A DNA stretch of 5,443 bases from an uncultured bacterium (GTDB taxonomy: Bacteria > Hydrogenedentota > Hydrogenedentia > Hydrogenedentales > SLHB01), in contig CALEZK010000374.1 of the NCBI GenBank assembly GCA_937928585.1, positions 1 through 5,443 of the forward strand, given 5' to 3'. Positions 1 through 5,443 of this stretch are shown in pieces (the first letter of the stretch is position 1; the number at the start of each line of letters is the position of its first letter). A model generated the notes under the pieces. That model was not told the DNA's origin and made no database searches. It was given only the letters and a program-made list of their open reading frames with translations. A program made the position numbers and the translations under genes.

Positions 1-873
1 ACCATGACCATCGCCTTCGATCACGTCGCGATCGGCACGCAATACGCTTCTTACGTCATCACACCGGAACTATTCGCAAAAGAGATTGCGCCCGCGCGCA
101 CCTTCGGGTTCCTGCGCGATGCGAAGATGCTCCAAGAACAGGGACTCATCCGCGGCGTTAGCCTGGAAAATGCCGTCGCGATTGGCGATGAATCCATCCT
201 CAACGAAGAGTTACGCTTCCCCGACGAGTTTGTTCGGCATAAGATTCTCGATCTTCTCGGCGACATGTATCTGCTTGGCCGGCCCGTGCGTGGACACGTC
301 ATCGGTGTGAAGTCCGGTCACGCTTCTCATGTAAAGTTTTCGCAGGAAGTTAAGAAGAGCCTGACCAACGGCCGCGCGAAGCACAATGGCCGCGTGCCCG
401 TCACCAAGCAACCGACCATACTCGACGTGAACATGATCATGAAGGTGCTGCCGCACCGGTTCCCATTCCTGCTGGTCGATCGCATCCTGTCATTCGTGCC
501 CTTCGAGCGCGTGGTCGGCATCAAGAACGTGACGGTCAATGAACCGTTTTTCCAGGGGCATTGGCCTTCCATGCCCGTGATGCCGGGCGTTCTCATCATT
601 GAAAGCATGGCCCAGGTGAGTTCAGTTCTGATTTTCCACGAAAGCGGCGTAGATCCCGGTAAAGTAGCCATCTTCCTCGGCATAGACCGCGCCAAGTTCC
701 GGCGCACGGTAGTCCCCGGTGATCAACTCGTCATTGAAGCTGAGATGCTCCAGATCCGTCGCAACGCATGCCGCGTCCGCGCGATAGCAAAATGCGACGA
801 CCACATCGTCGCCGAAGCGGAAATGATGTTCGGCCTGATGGACTCTCCAAAAACGGAAACCCCGGCCCGGTAG
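1..873 (+). CDS. lpxC-fabZ: LpxC-FabZ fusion: UDP-3-O-acyl-GlcNAc deacetylase / 3-hydroxyacyl-ACP dehydratase (5' part missing)
   Basis: This is the C-terminal part of a bifunctional enzyme. LpxC carries out the committed, zinc-dependent deacetylation of lipid A synthesis; FabZ dehydrates 3-hydroxyacyl-ACP in fatty-acid elongation. Both are cytoplasmic and draw on the same 3-hydroxyacyl-ACP pool. Counting from the ATG at base 4, residues 1-115 are the second LpxC domain: ARTFGF (31-36), DEFVRHKILD with the presumed zinc ligands His79 and Asp83, and KSGHAS with catalytic His106, spaced as in E. coli LpxC (His238, Asp242, His265). A basic linker (about 116-136) leads to FabZ: LPHRFPFLLVDR (149-160), then catalytic His186 in GHWP and Glu200 in PGVLIIESMAQ, the family's 14-residue spacing. 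The frame is open to the left edge, and about 170-190 residues of LpxC are absent, so the ATG at base 4 is internal and the gene is cut by the window, not degraded. Both sets of visible catalytic residues are intact. The fusion order matches Bacteroidetes-type proteins. Confidence 0.95.
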   Translation, partial: TMTIAFDHVAIGTQYASYVITPELFAKEIAPARTFGFLRDAKMLQEQGLIRGVSLENAVAIGDESILNEELRFPDEFVRHKILDLLGDMYLLGRPVRGHVIGVKSGHASHVKFSQEVKKSLTNGRAKHNGRVPVTKQPTILDVNMIMKVLPHRFPFLLVDRILSFVPFERVVGIKNVTVNEPFFQGHWPSMPVMPGVLIIESMAQVSSVLIFHESGVDPGKVAIFLGIDRAKFRRTVVPGDQLVIEAEMLQIRRNACRVRAIAKCDDHIVAEAEMMFGLMDSPKTETPAR

Positions 874-899
874 AATTTTTCTATGTCAGCAGACGTATG

Positions 900-936
900 A
901 TCGCCATAGGGCGATTTGCGCGAAGCGCCGGTTTTT
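900..936 (+). terminator. Possible rho-independent terminator of lpxC-fabZ
   Basis: Starting 26 bases after the lpxC-fabZ stop there is a perfect 6-bp stem, ATCGCC/GGCGAT (900-905 with 910-915, loop ATAG). A second small stem follows, GCGC-GAA-GCGC (918-928), then CGG and a run of five T (932-936). GC-rich pairing followed by a T tract is terminator-like, but the stem nearest the T tract has only 4 bp. The same bases are also the left end of the palindromic element described separately, so the hairpins may have come with that element and been co-opted. Confidence 0.35.
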
Positions 937-947
937 CACTTCTCAAC
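900..947. repeat. Left-end repeat of the RAYT-type element, copy 1 (in the deleted derivative)
   Basis: Bases 900-930 align without gaps to 1203-1233, the left end next to the transposase stop codon, with 24 of 31 identical by eye. The similarity continues through a T tract and a pyrimidine stretch to CTTCTCAAC, which corresponds to CCTCCTCACC in the other copy. Read on the minus strand this copy therefore keeps a TGA where the transposase stop codon lies. Unlike the second copy, its first 16 bases form a perfect hairpin. The outer boundary is uncertain by several bases. Confidence 0.6.
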
Positions 948-961
948 TACTTCTCGAAAAA

Positions 962-1055
962 GGAATTGTCTCGTCACGCTTGGTGAGGGAATGTAAAGCG
1001 GCGCTGCACGCCGCACTCTCCGCCGCGGCGGACGCTACGCGCAGGTTGTTTTAGT
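962..1055 (+). repeat. 94-bp right-end repeat with two hairpins, copy 1
   Basis: It aligns without gaps to 1794-1887 at a constant offset of 832 bases, with 13 mismatches (about 86% identity). It contains a GCGGCG-CTGCA-CGCCGC hairpin (998-1014) and a perfect 14-bp palindrome TCCGCCGCGGCGGA (1019-1032). The hairpin core 998-1036 differs at only two bases between copies, so the folded part is the better conserved. Such paired imperfect palindromes are typical of REP/BIME sequences recognised by RAYT transposases. Confidence 0.85.
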
Positions 1056-1202
1056 CGCTTATCGACATTGTCGGCTATGGCGGAGGTGATGTCGTTATTT
1101 TAGGCATTGGTCTGGCTCATGGAAGCCTTGATGTACTTGATGGATGAAGTATTTCATTCCGCGCCATTGCAAGGATGCGACAACCACATCGTGCGAAGCT
1201 CT
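1056..1202. other. Spacer between the deleted and full elements; no gene recognised
   Basis: I see no convincing coding region. The longest forward frame here (from 1107) runs into the left end and the antisense strand of the transposase, has no ribosome binding site and resembles nothing I recognise. An 11-base odd palindrome CGACATTGTCG lies at 1063-1073. The stretch is less GC-rich than the palindromic repeats on either side and may be pre-insertion chromosomal sequence or a degraded element. Confidence 0.5.
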
Positions 1203-1250
1203 ATCACCAGAAGCCGACCTGCGCGTAGCGCCGTTTTCCCTCCTCACCAA
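1203..1250. repeat. Left-end repeat of the RAYT-type element, copy 2 (overlaps transposase stop)
   Basis: It matches copy 1 at 900-947. Its last seven bases overlap the 3' end of the transposase gene: the stop codon is the TCA at 1244-1246 on the plus strand. Its reverse complement begins TTGGTGAGG, the same motif found in the right-end repeat at 980-988 (TGGTGAGG at 1813-1820), then continues to GCGCTACGCGCAGGT. So the left end is a shortened, inverted version of the right end without its hairpin core. The element thus has partly inverted termini. Confidence 0.6.
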
Positions 1251-1813
1251 TCCGCATCCACCTCAAATTCATCGTCGATCTTTACTGCGTCCCAGCGAAA
1301 GCGGTAGATGGTTCTGATTTGCGCCAAAGGCGCAGTGCGCTCAAACCAGCCTGCTGAACACCACGGATACTGGTTCGCAACCGCGACAAGTCCATGCTTC
1401 ACCGCGTTGTGATGCACATAATTTAGTCGGGCGAGATATGATTTCTCGAACGTTAGTTGCGTATCGCGGTAATTGAACCACACCCGCCGACCCTCTTCTC
1501 GATCAACGCGGTTCAGCCAAACTGCGGTTTTTGTATGAAGGTCACTCAGCATGGTAACCAGACTGGTAGCATCCGCCTTATCGCTCGGCGAGTGTCCTAC
1601 GAAATGATAGTGGTTGGAGAAGATTGCCCATGCTTCTAGCCGCCATCCATACTCGTGTGAGAGTTTGAGAAGGCCGCGCTGCAGCACCGCAAGCCGATCC
1701 GCGCTTCGAAAGAAATGTTGTTTCTCGTAGGTAGCTGCGGTCACAAAGTATGTGCCTGATTCGGAAAGACGATGGAGCGGGGCATGCGGCCACGGAATTG
1801 TCTCGTCATGCAT
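1244..1813 (-). CDS. REP-associated tyrosine transposase (RAYT, Y1 HUH family)
   Basis: The product is a single-strand DNA nuclease/transposase of 189 residues with the start chosen here. The N-terminus reads WPHAPLHRLSESGTYFVT, typical of one RAYT group, followed by the metal-binding HUH motif in SNHYHFVGHS (His68 and His70). The catalytic tyrosine is most likely Tyr132 in LNYVHHNAVKHGLV, which corresponds to the YIHxNPVKHG motif of characterised RAYTs; Asn-Ala replaces the usual Asn-Pro. A YPWCSAGWF segment follows. I chose the ATG at 1813 because the protein begins to resemble the family just after it; an in-frame ATG at 1858 would add 15 residues encoded entirely by the palindromic repeat. 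Neither start has a clear Shine-Dalgarno sequence. The reading frame is intact with all catalytic residues, so the enzyme may be active. It is probably domesticated or weakly expressed, with its 5' leader passing through two strong hairpins. Confidence 0.88.
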   Translation of the reverse strand: MHDETIPWPHAPLHRLSESGTYFVTAATYEKQHFFRSADRLAVLQRGLLKLSHEYGWRLEAWAIFSNHYHFVGHSPSDKADATSLVTMLSDLHTKTAVWLNRVDREEGRRVWFNYRDTQLTFEKSYLARLNYVHHNAVKHGLVAVANQYPWCSAGWFERTAPLAQIRTIYRFRWDAVKIDDEFEVDADW

Positions 1814-1887
1814 GGTGAGGTGTTGCAATGCGGCGCTGCACGCCGCACGCTCCGCCACGGCGGACGCTTCGCGCCGGTCGCTTTAGT
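1794..1887 (+). repeat. 94-bp right-end repeat with two hairpins, copy 2 (at the transposase start)
   Basis: This is the direct copy of 962-1055. Its hairpins are GCGGCG-CTGCA-CGCCGC (1830-1846) and TCCGCC-AC-GGCGGA (1851-1864); the second has two central bases that break the perfect palindrome of copy 1. Bases 1794-1813 are also the first codons of the transposase gene. On the minus strand both hairpins lie in its 5' leader, and they also lie downstream of the PHP gene, where they could slow readthrough or protect the 3' end of that message. No T tract follows, so I do not call a terminator. Confidence 0.85.
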
Positions 1888-1958
1888 AGTTTCTGGGCAG
1901 CGCGGGGCATAAGTTGGCCTTATTCGTTCCCGCAAACACAACTTCGCAATCGATTTGT

Positions 1959-3239
1959 TTACTTCCGGACTGAGGGTTGTGTCCATGCCATTTCGAAGTC
2001 GCCTTCCTTGAAGGGATCGATCTTCAGCTTTGATGACACTACTTTCGCGCGCACGTAGAGTTCGTCGCCCTTAAATGGGTACACGGCGGGATCGGCGTCC
2101 GTTTCGAGCAATACCGCGCCCAGCGCATCGCTATACTGTCGCGACACGTTCGGGACTTCCTTGCCCTCGGAATCCAATGTTGGTTTGCTTGACACGTCGG
2201 CACCTTTTTTCGTGCCGTAGAAGATTGTCTTGTACGTCACGCCCGGCTCGGATGTAATGTCCACGCGGAATTCCTTGTCGTCCCACTCGACCGAATCAAG
2301 CAGCACGCCCGCGCTCGAATAGAAATCACCGTCGATAAAAGCCTGCGTAATCGAATTTGCGTCAAGTTTCTCGCACAACACCATGCACCAGCCGCGCCCG
2401 GGAATTGAGCTGCCCGCGCGCCGCTCGAAATAACTGTGGGCATCGTCCGTGCTCACGCCATACAGAATGTTTGCGGGATTCGCGCTCAAGCGGACCGAAA
2501 GCACAATGTCCCAGTAGCGGTCCGTCGACACGCGGAACAATTCGGCATCGCCCCAATTCTTGACGCCACCGTGCCCGTTATACACTTCAAAAAAGCGGCT
2601 CGTATCCACTTCGATCATTGCCTCCGGCGGAATGCCGTCGCCCCAATTCGGATGGTTCAGATGCGCGAGCATCGGCACCTTATGCGCCTTGCTCTGTTTC
2701 TCAACCGCTTCAAAATCCTCGCGAATCACCTGCGCCGGCGTTGTGCCTTTTGAGGCTTCCACCTTCTCGCGGATGTTGATGCCGTTCACATGCGCCTTGG
2801 ACGTAATCTCTTCGCCCTCGATAAGAATGAATTCTCCCGGCGTTTCGAAACGCTTGCGCAACTCTTCATACGTTTTCAGGCGCATTACCAACTCGCCGCC
2901 CGCATCCGCCGTCTCCACCCAATCTTCGCCGAACTTTTCCTTCAGCTCGGCGAGACGCGCCGCGGTCAAGCGCTTTTCATCCACGATGAACCACTTGTCC
3001 CCGCGCAGCATCGTGTTGTGATCGGTGATCGACAGGAAGTCGTAGCCCTGTTCCTTGTACCAGGACACGGCAAGCTCCGGCGCGCCATCGCCGTCGCTCC
3101 ACAGCGTGTGCGTATGCGTCTGGCCTTTGAACCATTGCTTGCCATCGCCAGCCTTCAGAGATTTCGACTGCGCGAACGCCGGTACGACCGCTACACACGC
3201 CGCAAGCAGCAACGCGGAGCGAAAAATCGAGCTAATCAT
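1959..3239 (-). CDS. Secreted PHP-domain metallohydrolase (CehA/McbA-like)
   Basis: This encodes a 426-residue exported enzyme of the polymerase-and-histidinol-phosphatase (PHP) superfamily, metal-dependent phosphoesterases or hydrolases. Residues 1-24 form a signal peptide (MISSIFRS, hydrophobic core, probable cleavage after AFA), so it acts in the periplasm or outside. The metal-binding set looks complete: HTHT (His42, His44), ITDHN (Asp73, His74), EGEEIT (Glu143/144), AHVNG (His150), LAHLNHPNW (His193, His196) and STDDAHSY (Asp266, His268). From about residue 310 a beta-rich tail ends in FEMAWTQP, as in exported CehA/McbA-like proteins. I chose the ATG at 3239 because AGGGAGGG lies 8 bases upstream and the signal peptide begins there; the in-frame ATG at 3263 would place eight extra residues before it. 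nadE lies 78 bases upstream on the same strand. The substrate cannot be read from sequence; phosphodiesters, sugar phosphates or aryl esters are all possible. Confidence 0.85.
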   Translation of the reverse strand: MISSIFRSALLLAACVAVVPAFAQSKSLKAGDGKQWFKGQTHTHTLWSDGDGAPELAVSWYKEQGYDFLSITDHNTMLRGDKWFIVDEKRLTAARLAELKEKFGEDWVETADAGGELVMRLKTYEELRKRFETPGEFILIEGEEITSKAHVNGINIREKVEASKGTTPAQVIREDFEAVEKQSKAHKVPMLAHLNHPNWGDGIPPEAMIEVDTSRFFEVYNGHGGVKNWGDAELFRVSTDRYWDIVLSVRLSANPANILYGVSTDDAHSYFERRAGSSIPGRGWCMVLCEKLDANSITQAFIDGDFYSSAGVLLDSVEWDDKEFRVDITSEPGVTYKTIFYGTKKGADVSSKPTLDSEGKEVPNVSRQYSDALGAVLLETDADPAVYPFKGDELYVRAKVVSSKLKIDPFKEGDFEMAWTQPSVRK

Positions 3240-3317
3240 GAAGCAATCCCTCCCTGTAAACATTCAACCCCGTCAAGACCCCGCCGCGTGCGTACTCGAA
3301 CAGACATCGCCATCACT
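3240..3317 (-). other. Gap between nadE and the PHP gene
   Basis: These 78 bases contain the PHP ribosome binding site. I see no hairpin with a T run that would end the nadE transcript and no clear promoter. Co-transcription of the two genes is therefore possible but unproven. Confidence 0.4.
3248..3255 (-). promoter_or_regulatory. Ribosome binding site of the PHP gene
   Basis: On the minus strand AGGGAGGG lies 8 bases before the ATG at 3239. It decides the start: the upstream in-frame ATG at 3263 has no comparable site. Confidence 0.75.
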
Positions 3318-5243
3318 CTAGAGCTTGGCCTTTGCCAACTCCGCGAGCTCTTCGTCAATACTCTGTGTAACCGGAAAACGAAAACCCGATTTCGGATCCA
3401 GATCCAAATCCAGCACTTTCATCGTAACAGGCAACTGTTCGCGCTTCCATTGGCTTTGCGTGAACAGTTTTCCGAAGCGCGCGGTCCACGCGCGAAGTTG
3501 TTCTGACTTGTGCGCAGGGTGACGGTGCGCCAGAAGCCGCCAACAATCCGCCAGTGACAAGCGCCGCCGGGCGAACAGATACAAGAGGTCGTCCAAGACG
3601 ACGTACGGCATCAGATCCGCTTCGTCCTGCTGGTTCGGAGCAAGCTCCGCGCTCGGCGGAATGTCCAATACCTTTTGTACCGACTTCAGCCCGTCCCGTT
3701 GCGCGATGTGTTCAACCAGTCGCGTCACCAGCGTCTTCGGCACATTCGCAATCGGCGAATATCCGCCCTGATTGTCGCCGCCCGTTGTCGTGTAGCCGAC
3801 CGCGGCCTCGCTCAGATTGGAAGTAACCAGCAACAGCGCATTCGCGCTGTTCGCCCAGTTCAACATCATGTTGCCGCGCACGCGCGCCTGAAGATTCTGC
3901 TTCGCAAGGGCCGTCACCTTCGATGCATCGCCGATCATCTCGCCGGCCTTGCGCAACGCGATTTCGCTTTCTTCGGTAATTGATACGACCTTGAACGGCA
4001 CGCCCAATTCTTCCGCCATCGCGCGGGCGGCATTCTCCGTTGCCTTGCTGCTATAGGCCTTGTTTGGCAGATACACCGTCGCCACGCGATCCGCGTACTT
4101 CTTTGCGTCCTTGCCCTCGCGCATCGCCTTGGCCGCGTGCACCGCAAGCAAGAGACACAATGCCGAGTCGCGCCCGCCGGACAGCGCAATCAAATACCGG
4201 TCGAACGCGCCCACTTTCTCAAAGTAATCGCGCAACCCCAATACCAGCGCGTCAAACAATTCGTTGAGATACTTTCCCGTGTCATTCACCTTCCAGGAAA
4301 CCGACGGCAAATAGAAACTTTTCGGCAACTGCGCCGCATAATCTTTCACCGGCGCAGGCGAGAACTTTCCCGAGCGCGCGTCCACCGTCACAACGCCGTC
4401 GCTGTTGCCTGGCCGCGTCGCGTCGCCGCGCCACGTCGAATTTTCCGCGCGCACGCGGGAAATCTCATCCAGATCGACGATGCCGGTCGACAAGGTCCAA
4501 TACGACTTCGACAACAGCGGCCCTTCCGCAACCACGCCCTCCGGCGTCGCGATAATGCCGCCGCCATCGAACACCAGCCGGCTATTGTCGAGGCCGAGGA
4601 TATTCGCGTACGCGTAGACGCAGGCCATGCTATTCGACGCGCCGAGGATCAGTTTGCGGCGATACTCGTTCTTCAACGGCGTAAACGGCGATCCACTCGG
4701 ATTGCAGATAATTTCCGCGCCCGCGCGTGCCCGCGCATCCGCCGGCGATTCCGTGGACCACAAGTCTTCGCAGATCTCCGCGCTCACCTTGCCGAACGGC
4801 AAATCAAAAACCAGTTCCCCCGCGGGCACGCCGTTAACTTCCGTACAACCGCCCTGCCACGAAGCGTAGTTCCTGCCCTCATAAAAAATGCTGTAGGTAG
4901 GAAGGTGGCGTTTCAACACCAATCCGCGGATCGCGCCGTCATGCACGAGCGCTGCTGCGTTGTACACCATCGACTCGATACGCACCGGCAATCCAAAGAA
5001 CGCGGTGATGCCCTTGCACGACTTCGCGAGGTCCTCCAGCGACTCCCAACTCCGCCGGGTGACGTCCTGCCACCACACGCGATCTTCGAGGCTATAGCCC
5101 GAGATGCAGAGTTCCGGCGTGACCAGCAGGTGCACCCCGGCCCGGCGCGATTCCGCCACGATGGCCTTCAAGCGCGCGGCATTTCCCGCGAAATCGCCCA
5201 CCTTGACCGAAACTGCCGCAACTCCGATGCGTACCAAGCGCAC
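3318..5243 (-). CDS. nadE: Glutamine-hydrolysing NAD+ synthase
   Basis: This makes NAD+ from nicotinic acid adenine dinucleotide, ATP and glutamine, the last step of NAD synthesis, in the cytoplasm. The 641-residue product has the two-domain layout of glutamine-dependent NadE. Residues 1-270 form a nitrilase-type amidase with the Glu-Lys-Cys triad: Glu44 in PELCISGY, Lys111 in LKRHLPTYSIFYEGRNY and Cys158 in EICEDLW. Residues about 320-641 form the synthetase, with the ATP-binding P-loop SGGRDS (355-360), SNLSEAAVGYTTTGGDNQGG (475-494) and PIANVPKT (497-504). Length and catalytic residues are normal, so it should be functional and not need free ammonia. The start is GTG at 5243, supported by AAGGAG nine bases upstream and by the family N-terminus (VRIGVAAVSVKVGD). 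The Arg in the P-loop differs from the commoner SGGxDS forms with Ile, Leu or Val but is outside the invariant positions. It lies upstream of the PHP gene on the same strand. Confidence 0.95.
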   Translation of the reverse strand: MRLVRIGVAAVSVKVGDFAGNAARLKAIVAESRRAGVHLLVTPELCISGYSLEDRVWWQDVTRRSWESLEDLAKSCKGITAFFGLPVRIESMVYNAAALVHDGAIRGLVLKRHLPTYSIFYEGRNYASWQGGCTEVNGVPAGELVFDLPFGKVSAEICEDLWSTESPADARARAGAEIICNPSGSPFTPLKNEYRRKLILGASNSMACVYAYANILGLDNSRLVFDGGGIIATPEGVVAEGPLLSKSYWTLSTGIVDLDEISRVRAENSTWRGDATRPGNSDGVVTVDARSGKFSPAPVKDYAAQLPKSFYLPSVSWKVNDTGKYLNELFDALVLGLRDYFEKVGAFDRYLIALSGGRDSALCLLLAVHAAKAMREGKDAKKYADRVATVYLPNKAYSSKATENAARAMAEELGVPFKVVSITEESEIALRKAGEMIGDASKVTALAKQNLQARVRGNMMLNWANSANALLLVTSNLSEAAVGYTTTGGDNQGGYSPIANVPKTLVTRLVEHIAQRDGLKSVQKVLDIPPSAELAPNQQDEADLMPYVVLDDLLYLFARRRLSLADCWRLLAHRHPAHKSEQLRAWTARFGKLFTQSQWKREQLPVTMKVLDLDLDPKSGFRFPVTQSIDEELAELAKAKL

Positions 5244-5252
5244 GATTCAGGA

Positions 5253-5258
5253 CTCCTT
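5253..5258 (-). promoter_or_regulatory. Ribosome binding site of nadE
   Basis: On the minus strand AAGGAG lies nine bases before the GTG at 5241-5243. This supports GTG as the real start codon. Confidence 0.8.
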
Positions 5259-5290
5259 TTGCGAGAATGCAACCGCACTCCCAAGCCTGA

Positions 5291-5321
5291 AGCATAGCAA
5301 ATGAAGCGGGAAACCGCGCAA
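5291..5321 (-). promoter_or_regulatory. Weak candidate promoter of nadE
   Basis: On the minus strand TTGCGC (5316-5321) and TATGCT (5291-5296) are separated by 19 bases, about 47 bases before the GTG start. The hexamers match the sigma-70 consensus only partly and the spacing is long. A small GCGG-GAAA-CCGC stem lies across the same area. I see nothing like a NiaR or NrtR operator with confidence. Confidence 0.2.
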
Positions 5322-5391
5322 TCCGGCCGGTTTAGCCTGATTCCAGGCCCGCCGCGTTGAATATGCCTTGTACCCTTGCTACGGTTGCGCC

Positions 5392-5443
5392 ATGTCATCC
5401 ATTGTCTATTCCAATATAGAAGGGCAGGGGGTCGTCCAGGCCC
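5392..5443 (+). CDS. Possible start of a rightward gene, cut by the window edge
   Basis: From the ATG at 5392 an open frame of 17 codons (MSSIVYSNIEGQGVVQA) runs to the right edge without a stop. There is no Shine-Dalgarno sequence. TTGAAT (5358-5363) and TACGGT (5381-5386) lie 17 bases apart with the second only 5 bases before the ATG, which would fit a leaderless message divergent from nadE. I do not recognise the product, and 17 codons cannot distinguish a gene from chance. Confidence 0.25.
   Translation, partial: MSSIVYSNIEGQGVVQA

Larger units (their letters stand above)
900..1055. mobile_element. MITE/BIME-like non-autonomous derivative of the RAYT element
   Basis: This unit of about 156 bases consists of a left end (900-947) followed almost at once by a right end (962-1055). 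Both resemble, in the same order and orientation, the two ends of the full element at 1203-1887. It keeps traces of the transposase gene: read on the minus strand, bases 960-979 give RDETIP, matching the transposase N-terminus HDETIP, with the start codon changed. On the left side it keeps the TGA region. About 530 bases of coding sequence are missing between them. The simplest reading is an internal deletion of a relative of the neighbouring element, leaving a mobilisable palindromic unit. An independently arisen repeat pair that only looks like a deletion product is possible but less likely, given the matching residues of the reading frame. Confidence 0.6.
1203..1887 (-). mobile_element. RAYT (REP-associated tyrosine transposase) element with palindromic ends
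   Basis: The element consists of an intact Y1/HUH transposase gene on the minus strand, a short left end at its stop codon (1203-1250) and a 94-base right end with two hairpins at its start codon (1794-1887). In known RAYT systems the single-strand transposase is flanked by the palindromes it recognises and usually exists in one or few copies per genome, while the palindromes spread separately. I see no target-site duplication, as expected of HUH enzymes. Boundaries are those of the repeat homology, not experimentally defined ends. Confidence 0.7.

Noticed and set aside
998..1055. Tandem hairpins as a CRISPR array, small RNA or attenuator
   Set aside because: There are two repeat copies 832 bases apart without regular spacers, and their placement at the transposase ends explains them better as REP-type ends.
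1063..1073. Odd palindrome CGACATTGTCG as an operator
   Set aside because: Only five base pairs per arm, no promoter elements nearby and no second copy in the window.
1107..1307. A 66-codon forward frame in the spacer
   Set aside because: There is no ribosome binding site, no resemblance to a known family, and its second half lies in the repeat and antisense to the transposase.
1794..1958. Hairpins downstream of the PHP gene as its rho-independent terminator
   Set aside because: The stems are strong, but on the minus strand no T run follows them and they lie about 100 bases past the stop codon.
2790..3506. A 238-codon forward open frame
   Set aside because: It is antisense to the PHP gene and the nadE 3' end, low in recognisable features, and spans the boundary between two real genes.
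4137..5297. A 386-codon forward open frame across the nadE region
   Set aside because: It is antisense to nadE, whose motifs are all present. The predicted protein is rich in Arg and His with no recognisable motif, and the frame is kept open by the codon bias of the gene opposite.

Overview
The window comes from a moderately GC-rich Gram-negative bacterium. It carries an LpxC domain, so the host makes lipid A, fused in one chain to FabZ. That fusion is best known from Bacteroidetes and related FCB/PVC-type lineages. Together with a large glutamine-dependent NAD synthase, an exported PHP-family hydrolase and a RAYT transposase, this fits an environmental or uncultured lineage of that broad kind (Hydrogenedentota- or Planctomycetota-like). 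The taxon is inference; no marker gene in the window fixes it.

Layout. Bases 1-873 (+) hold the 3' part of the lpxC-fabZ fusion, cut by the left edge. Bases 874-1243 hold no convincing gene but are not empty: about 900-1055 is a compact palindromic element that looks like an internally deleted derivative of the transposon next to it. Bases 1203-1887 hold that transposon: a REP-associated (Y1/HUH) tyrosine transposase gene on the minus strand, with a short left end at its stop codon and a longer right end with two hairpins at its start codon. The right end (1794-1887) and the matching part of the derivative (962-1055) are ungapped direct copies, 81 of 94 bases identical.

Bases 1959-3239 (-) encode a secreted PHP-domain metallohydrolase, and 3318-5243 (-) encode the glutamine-hydrolysing NAD synthase NadE. 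These two genes are co-oriented, 78 bases apart, each with a strong Shine-Dalgarno sequence, and could be one transcript with nadE first. Bases 5244-5391 are the nadE upstream region. A possible rightward coding start at 5392 runs off the right edge and is weakly supported.

The chromosomal genes look like ordinary housekeeping or accessory metabolism: outer-membrane and fatty-acid synthesis on one side, NAD synthesis plus an exported phosphoesterase-like enzyme on the other. The transposon and its derivative sit between these two convergently transcribed blocks. The most interesting content is that pair of elements, full-length and deleted, side by side in the same order and orientation. It gives a local view of how a RAYT may produce a small non-autonomous palindromic repeat. 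I see no defence system, CRISPR array, tRNA or rRNA.
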